Below are positions 57,801-64,000 of a stretch of 64,000 bases of DNA, in pieces. This stretch comes from Blastocladiella britannica. Its lineage: Eukaryota; Blastocladiomycota; Blastocladiomycetes; Blastocladiales; Blastocladiaceae. Each line of letters opens with the position of its first letter. Within the stretch, counting starts at the first letter, position 1. The notes beneath the pieces are model-generated. The model saw only the letters and a list, made by a program, of their open reading frames with translations. It did not search any database and was not told the origin of the DNA. Where the stretch lies: contig MU624540.1 in assembly GCA_025349905.2 (NCBI GenBank), positions 1-64,000 on the forward strand. The letters run 5' to 3'. The position numbers and the translations under genes were made by a program.

Positions 57801-58881
57801 TGGTACTTGCCGTATCCGCCCTGGACCTTTTCGTGGGTCCCCGTCTGGATCTCGCGCTCGAGAATGCGGGTGCGGTTGGCCTTTTCAATGTTAGCGAGCT
57901 TGAGGATCTGGGTGGCATTGAGCCAGTTGTCCTTGCATCGGCGCATGAGGTCGATTCCTTTTTTTTATAGGGTGTGTGAATGACCATTGCAAGTGTGGAT
58001 CCGTTTGATGAGATGCAAAAAAAGGCAAAGCCACAAAATTTGAGAAAAATACCATTGACGCGCATCTCCCACACATGGATCCCGCTGTAAGTGGCGGTGG
58101 AAATGTGCGGATTACTGGTCGGTACACGCGTCGGCACGCGCTGGTCACCTTTTGGCGCGCGTCCGCGGGCCGACGGCGCGGGTGGCGGCGGTGCCATGGT
58201 CGCATTCGCGGCAATGGTGGCGGAGGATGACTCGGGCGTGCGCACACGCGTTGTTGTCGATGCACTGGCGCTGGCTGCCATATTGCGCGTCGACAATGGC
58301 ACCGCCGACGGTACGGGTGGTGGGGGTGGCGGAGCCGTAGTAGTGGTGATGGTCGGCGGCGACGGCAGTAATGCGGTGCGCAATGGCGTGGAGGTGACGG
58401 TGGTGACGGTGGTGGTGGAGGTGAGTTGAGGAACGTGGAACGCGACCTGTGGCGCCGTCAGTGCAACCGATGACGAAGACGATGAAGACGACGACGGCGC
58501 CAAGGCCAGTGAGGAAAGTGAACGGCCTGGGATAGCAGCCATTGCCGGCAATCCACTGACATTGGTGGTAGAGGTAAGAATGGAAGTAATGGGCGTCAGC
58601 GCATGAAGCGAGCGCATTTGATCGGACACGGCCAAGAGGGATCGCGAGGGACCAGTTGCTGCTGCCGACGCGCTCGCTAGCATTGGTGCAGCCGGTATTG
58701 CGTGGCGGTCAATCACAGTATGGGTGCCGACTGGTGTCACTGTCGGTGGGTCAGGCTCGGCCACCGTGGGGGGAGGGGCGGTCATGACTTTTTTTTTTTT
58801 TCGTGCTTTGGTTTTTTTCTTTTGGGGGTCCTCTTTTTTGCGTCCTTTGAAAGAGGAGGAGTGAGGATTGAAATGAATCAA
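54880..58881 (-). CDS. APSES (KilA-N) transcription factor with ankyrin repeats, Mbp1/Swi4-like
   Basis: The N-terminal ~250 residues are low complexity; the start could also be the ATG at 58785. The DNA-binding domain spans three exons: [12 protein letters not shown], then [20 protein letters not shown] with [10 protein letters not shown], then [15 protein letters not shown]. This is the winged-helix APSES domain found in fungal MBF and SBF factors. Ankyrin repeats follow, including [49 protein letters not shown] and [19 protein letters not shown] long acidic-to-Ala-rich region and a C-terminal helical part complete about 1,280 residues. Such factors control G1/S genes by binding ACGCGT or CNCGAAA. 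Introns lie near 57.73-57.79 and 57.96-58.05 kb. Confidence 0.92.
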
Positions 58882-58925
58882 TTGAGCAGGCGACGCGTTG
58901 CTTTGTTAATTTAAATCGGGTGACG

Positions 58926-58942
58926 CGCGAAATGGGACGCGT
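58926..58942. promoter_or_regulatory. SCB-like and MCB-like sites upstream of the APSES factor
   Basis: CGCGAAA (58926-58932) matches the Swi4/SCB consensus CNCGAAA, and ACGCGT (58937-58942) is the exact Mbp1/MCB core, five bases apart. They lie 45-61 bp above the upstream ATG of the APSES gene at 58881, and 141-157 bp above the ATG at 58785. Six- and seven-base sites occur by chance in GC-rich DNA, so only the pairing and the position make this notable. The rest of the ~390-bp gap to the gene at 59300 shows no other feature. Confidence 0.45.
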
Positions 58943-59299
58943 CAGTCGAAAAGAGTGCGATTTTGGTGATTTCTTTTTTGATGGAAAAGGGTTGGCGGGC
59001 GTGTCCTACGAAAATAGAAAAGAACACGGACGGAATGCGCAAGGAATGAAGAATGAAAAGAGAAAAAAACGCGTGATGCAGGGCGGGAGGAGACAAATGC
59101 CTGGGCGGTGTGGCAAAGGGGAAGGTGGTGGTGTGGCAGTCTCCAAACGTAAATGCTGAGTGCGGCCGCGTGCGAAAGAGTCGACGCTCTTTTCGAATTT
59201 CCCATCAGCACGCACTAAGAATCTATTTTCCCATTCCGCGCGTACTTTGTATTGGCTACGCTGCTTTATACCAAAACCTTAACGTACGCAGCAACATAC

Positions 59300-59856
59300 A
59301 TGTCCGCCGCAATTCGCATTGGCAGCGGCCCACAGTCGCCCCTAGACGCGGCCATGGCAACGGCCCCGACCTCACTGGACGATCGCGAGTCCCTGGGCGT
59401 GCTCTCTGCCCGCACCACCGCCTTGTCGGTCTTGTCACGACCCGACGACCTGCTCTTGATGTCGTTGGCTGCTTCGGCGCCCCTGGCTCCCGAATTGGTC
59501 CTGGCCGCCAAGTCCATGAGCGCACCGCCCGTGGTTCTTTCTCGACGCAGTGCTTCTGGCAACAGTCTGCCCCCTTCATCTGGCCCGGTGGTGCGGCTGT
59601 TGATTTGTTTTTTAGCGTCCGCGTCTCATTATACGATCAACAGTCCGTGACTGCCCTTCGCATGGCCGCCATGCGCCAGCTCAGTGGTATTCCAATGCGA
59701 CACGTCGTTGCTGCCTCGAGTGGACATGTGGCAGCAAGCGCTGGGGTGCGCGGATCGCCATCGGCCGCCATCCAGCTGCCGTACCCTATCACCAACGCGC
59801 CTTCGCCGTCCTCATCCGCTTCTGCCCGAGATACTGGGAGGTATGGGTACCCTTGA
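59300..59856 (+). CDS. Small unknown two-exon protein
   Basis: The exon from 59300 (MSAAIRIGSGPQSP) runs to about 59585. A GTGGTGCGG donor and a CAACAG acceptor (about 59645) then give an in-phase join to TALRMAAMRQLSGIPMRHVV, ending in RDTGRYGYP at 59856. The product is about 165 residues. It has short helical segments (LLLMSLAASAPLAPELVL) but no known domain, signal peptide or membrane helix. Supported only by open frame, plausible splice sites and position between the APSES factor and the convergent F-box gene, whose stop is 20 bp away. Confidence 0.4.
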
Positions 59857-59875
59857 AAGGAATATATATATACCT

Positions 59876-61755
59876 TTACCCCTCCACCTCGGCGAAAAAC
59901 ACCGACAGCGTTGGATGTTTCCACCACCCGACTACGCGATCTCTGGCATTGCCGTCATCCAACCCGACCATGTGGAGCGTGATGCGGTCCAGCAGCGGCG
60001 CGTACGTGCGCGCCCACTCGCTCGCCATGAGTGCTGCCGACGACGCGGCGGCTGCAGCGGCGGTACTGGCTCGCCGATGATCGCTGACGCTGCCTCGCCT
60101 GCTGCCTCCTTGGCCATGAGACTCATTGACGTCCACGTCCACCAATGCAGCCGCTGCGGCCGCCGCTGCCGCCTCGGTGCGTTCAGTCTCTTGCCGGTTC
60201 CAGTCGTCCAGCGACGCGTACAAGTGCACCTCGTTCGGCGACCGGATCCACCCGGCGACCGACAGCGACACGCAACACGCGTCATCATGCAGCTTCGATC
60301 TCTCTCCATCTCCAGGCGGTGTGCCTCGCCCCTGACTGCCGTTACCAGTAGTCCCAAACGACCCGACACCGACGCTAATGGTGATTCGGCCCGAGATATC
60401 GACTCCGCCGGGTCCGGGCCGCCGCAGGATCGTTTGAAACGGGAGCCGATCCAGCGGCGGGCAGTGTCGCGTCAGGTCAATGCGGATCGCTGGTAACAGC
60501 GCCGGCGCGTGCGGGTTGGCTAGAAGGCCGACCAGCGCGATTGAGCGCGGCACCGTGGAATTAGGGCGGGTGAATCCGGCGAGGCGGCGCTGGATGAATG
60601 TTGGTTTGGACCGTTTGCGGTGACCAACAGGAACGGGATTCGAATGCTCTGGTGGTTCCACGTTGGGAGGAGACGGCACGCGATTCAACCGGGTAGCCAG
60701 CACCACGAACGCGCCGCCGAGCCCCGAATCCACCGGCTCAAAAGTGCCCACGATCCACGGCCCGACCGCGATCGCCCGGTACACGGTCGGAAACGAGAGC
60801 GGCACCGCTACCACCGCCGCCAGTGGGGCCGGACCGCCCACATCACCGCCGCCAGTTGTCATCGTGTCTCGGGAATGGTTGTTCATGGCCAAGTCGGCCG
60901 CCGACTCGGACTCGACCCAGCTGACGGCGACCGCGTGCATGCTGCGAATCGACCGCGGAATGCGCGTGCGCTCGCGATGCGACAGATCCGCACAGTGCAT
61001 GTCTGTGAGCCGGGACGCCGTCCCGCCGCCAAGGGTCGGCCATTCGCACGTCCCGCATGTGAACGGCGATGGAGGGAGCGAATGCAACCGCGAGCGCAGG
61101 GACAGGTGCATCGGGTACGGCTCGAACCGGTTCGTGCATCGATCGAGCGCAATGCCCGCGTACTGCCGGTTATGGTGGTGATGTTTTGAGGTGCTGTCTG
61201 CGAGGGGGGACCACGACGACGATGGAAATGATGGCGGAAGAGAGTACCACCGCAGCGACGCACGGTACCGAGCCGAGGCGTCGTGTGCGAGGAGGAACCT
61301 AAATGCGTTATTCATATCAGGTCCATCCATGTCCCAGCACTTGATGAAATTGACCAATACCAGTAGCGCGAGGTCAGAGCCAGATTCAAGTACTCGTCCA
61401 GATCAAGGTAGTTGAGAATGGCGAGGTGCACGTCGCCAGGGAACCCGTCAATGGCCAGTCCCGGCGACAACGTGGTCGTATTGGCGCCATCAACGGCCAA
61501 AAAAGGGTCGGGAACCCAGGATCCGGGCAACTCGGCGCCAGAAAACGCTGGGTGGCGTGTAAGCGAGATGCGCGAGAGCCACGACCGGCGGGGGGACAGG
61601 GGCGAGAGGTGGGCGACGGCGTGGAACCATGGCAGCGGGGGTGGCGCACGCTGGCGCTGTTGGCGTGGTGGGATGTGGAGTGCGACATGATCGTCCACTG
61701 GCGGCCGGGGATCATCATTATCCGTGGCAGCAGCACGGACCAGAAGCTGTCCCAT
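59876..61755 (-). CDS. F-box-like protein
   Basis: The first exon from 61755 contains a basic leader and then DGFPGDVHLAILNYLDLDEY with LNLALTSRYWYW, a good F-box-like helix set (P near the start, L-x-Y-L-x-L, then the R-x-W-type end) at residues ~105-140. After a short intron near 61.33-61.36 kb a long exon encodes about 480 residues without clear repeats. Segments such as FVVLATRLNRVPSPP, DISGRITISVGVGSFG and EVHLYASLDDWNR suggest a beta-rich domain. F-box proteins usually recruit substrates to SCF ubiquitin ligases through Skp1. The substrate domain here is unassigned. It diverges from the PTM1-like gene over 172 bp. Confidence 0.6.
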
Positions 61756-61927
61756 TTTTTTTACCTGCCTCCTTGACCAAGGTTTGGGAAATCAATGAAA
61801 GGTACACGTCAAGAACTTCGAGTTGAGAGTTGGCCTGCCTCTCTTCAAACGTCCACTTGGAGACCACATACTGGCAGGCTAACCTCTGACCACGACAAGC
61901 GAAAGAAAAATAAACAATATACCAATA

Positions 61928-64000
61928 ATGCGCTCTGGACGCGTTGCCAAGTCCCTGGCTCTCGCGCTCGTGATCCTCCTGGTGTCGGTCCTGACCTGGT
62001 CCGCCTCTGCGCGGCCCCAAGGGGACTTGGACCTGCCCCCTCTTGGCTCTGACGATGGCGGCATGGACGTTGATCCGTATGACGGCGTGGACGACGGCCT
62101 TGACTTCCTCGAGGACCTGATTGTATTATTTTTCAGTTATCATCGATCAGGAGGCCACCCTATTAAAATATTGCGACGCCCTGCACGCAACAGGACGAGG
62201 AACTGCTCTCGAACCGTATCTGCTTTGCCATGAACGCCAAAGATCGTATCCCTGGCGGCCAGGATGCTTACGTTGAAGGTATTCATATTTTTTTGGTGGT
62301 TCCACTGCTAGCTCACGCGAAAGCTGTGAAAAAATAGTGAAGTACGTCCCTCCATCGCAGGGCGCTTCCGCGCTGGCCATTTACAACCTGCTCGATCAGC
62401 CCCTCATGGGTCGGGCCTTGGTACTTTAACGACTTTTCCCTACACCGGACCGAAATCGAACCTCACACTCTTGCATACACGAAAAAAAAGACCTCGAACC
62501 AAATCGAATACCTTTGCTCGGATATTGCCGCATCGAGTGGGGACTGCGGGCCGACGGGACAGATCGTGTTTTCCACCTCGTCCAAGACCGTCAAACAGCT
62601 GCACGCCCCCGTGCTGTCCATTGTGACCAATTTCGCCCAGGTCTCGCTGCCGTATGCGGTGCGGTACAATGTCACCAAGACGGGCCTCTACTGTCTCATT
62701 GGCATGCCGCTGGGAGGCCTGTTTGACGAGACCATCTCGGACGCCGAGCTCAAGTACGTCAACGCGCACGGCCTGTTGCCTGCGATCGATTACCCGAAAA
62801 TGCCGGTGCGTCCATTATTTCTTAAATCTTTATCTGTTTGACTAAAGAACGTAAAAAAAAAACAGTTTGTCGGATTCACTTGCCTGATCTACCTCACCGT
62901 GTTTTTGCTTTGGATGGGCAAATCCGCCATGCACTGGAACGAGATCCTGCCCATTCAAAAGTACATTTCGGGTGTGATTGCGTTCCTCGTGTTTGAGACC
63001 GCCATCAACTACTTTTACCTGCTTGACTGGTTCGTTTTTATCGGTTTTCTTTGCTTTCTCGGCAATTCATATATAATCAAATAGGAATAACCGCGGAGAG
63101 CAATCGTGGGCCCTGCTGGTCCTGTCGGCGTTGCTCAACTCGGCACGCAACTCGGTCTCGCTTTTTATCCTGCTGATCGTGTCGCTCGGGTACGGTGTGC
63201 TCAAGCCGTCGCTTGGGGATGACATGAAGCGGTGCCAGATCCTTGCCGCCGTGCACCTGGTGTTTGGAGCGCTGTACACGGGCTTCACGCTCAAGCAATC
63301 GGACCACAAGTCCCCCTTTATCTTGCTGGTAGCGCTGCCGCTGGCAATCACACTGACGGCGTTCTATATCTGGACGCTGACGGCATTGACCGCCACTACA
63401 CAGCACTTGCAGCTGCGGCGCCAGCACTTCAAGCTGCACATGTACACGATCCTGTGGCGAGTGCTGCTGTTTGCCGGAATCAACTTGGCGCTGTACTTTA
63501 TCACCAACGCGGTGTGGTTTGCCCGGCGCGACGACGTGGTGTTTGTGGCGCGGTGGTGGCCGTACCGGTGGTTCGTGGTCGACGGGTGGCTCAACGCCCT
63601 GTACTCGGTGGCGATGCTCGCGGTGTGCTGGCAGTGGCGCCCGACCGAAAACAATGCCCGGTACGGACTGGAAGAGATCTTGGCCGATCCGCTCGAGGAC
63701 GAGTTTGAGCTGGGCGACGGCGAGTACGACGCAGTGGTTGCGCCGTGGGAGACGGGCGCAGCGCAACGCGACCGTCGTGCTGGCGCCGCTGCCGGCGCGT
63801 CCGGTGGCGGTGCTGCCGCTGCCGCTGCTGCTGGCTCGACGGGCAAACCCGAATCCAGTGGCGAGGTGGTGTTTGCGCTCGACTCGGACTCGGAAGACGA
63901 TGACGACCACGATGACGGACAAGGGCACACGTACGGGCCCGGAAACTCCCTGGGAGAGGCCATGTTGCGGTCGCGGTCGCCGAGTCCACAGCGCGGGCGC
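61928..64000 (+). CDS. PTM1/GPR107-like seven-transmembrane protein (3' end cut)
   Basis: It starts with a signal peptide (LALALVILLVSVLTWSASA). The luminal part spans several short exons and includes IVFSTSSKTVKQLH and PYAVRYNVTKTGLYCLIGMP. After an intron near 62.81-62.86 kb the membrane part begins with FVGFTCLIYLTVFLLWMGK. It continues with the conserved IQKYISGVIAFLVFETAINY and SARNSVSLFILLIVSLGYGV. Further helices follow, with LHMYTILWRVLLFAGINLAL and WWPYRWFVVDGWLNALYSVA, then a cytosolic tail with Glu/Asp and Ala-rich runs. This is the lung seven-transmembrane receptor family (yeast Ptm1, human GPR107/108), located in Golgi and endosomes and linked to trafficking. The frame is still open at the window end, and exons between 62.1 and 62.5 kb are uncertain. 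Confidence 0.88.

Overview
The window is eukaryotic nuclear DNA, most likely from an early-diverging (zoosporic) fungus. Genes are split by short GT-AG introns, mostly 30-150 bp, often with GTACG-type donors and T-runs. Coding DNA is GC-rich, there are no operons, and intergenic gaps are often under 100 bp. An APSES (KilA-N plus ankyrin) Mbp1/Swi4-type transcription factor, a GATA-finger SNF5 protein and a fungal-type complex I 21 kDa subunit point to Fungi. A Blastocladiomycota-like source (Allomyces/Catenaria type) is my guess from base composition and low-complexity style; I could not test it.

Layout. 0.2-8.7 kb: complex I accessory subunit, SET-domain methyltransferase, HemW-like radical SAM protein, an unknown protein, a frameshifted LRR gene, homoserine kinase and a C2-domain protein. 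8.7-12.6 kb: TFIIIC TPR subunit (TFC4). 12.7-14.1 kb: degenerate ORFs plus a dispersed repeat (copy A). 14.1-24.3 kb: an unknown protein, a PAF-acetylhydrolase-like hydrolase, a large unknown protein with one membrane segment, and SNF5. 24.5-26.1 kb: a broken Fanzor-type (eukaryotic TnpB-like) RNA-guided nuclease fragment next to a second repeat copy (B). 26.2-42.6 kb: housekeeping block of SRA1-like protein, Rab GDI, Ste20-type kinase, telomerase reverse transcriptase (TERT), NOC1/CEBPZ and RPN2. 42.7-49.8 kb: secreted subtilase, three clustered ARF-family GTPases (the middle one highly divergent), and a J-protein/p23 co-chaperone pair sharing a promoter with a heat-shock element. 49.9-64 kb: syntaxin-like SNARE, Ser-rich protein, ELP4, the APSES factor, a small unknown gene, an F-box-like protein and a PTM1/GPR107-like membrane protein cut by the window end.

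Most of the window is conserved core gene content. The accessory interest lies in the Fanzor remnant, the ~370 bp repeat family (two long copies and one short terminal fragment, all in one orientation), the degenerate ORFs beside copy A, and the divergent ARF. Exon limits were worked out by hand from reading frame, splice dinucleotides and family fit. They are good to a few bases where stated and approximate otherwise. I saw no tRNA, rRNA or CRISPR array.
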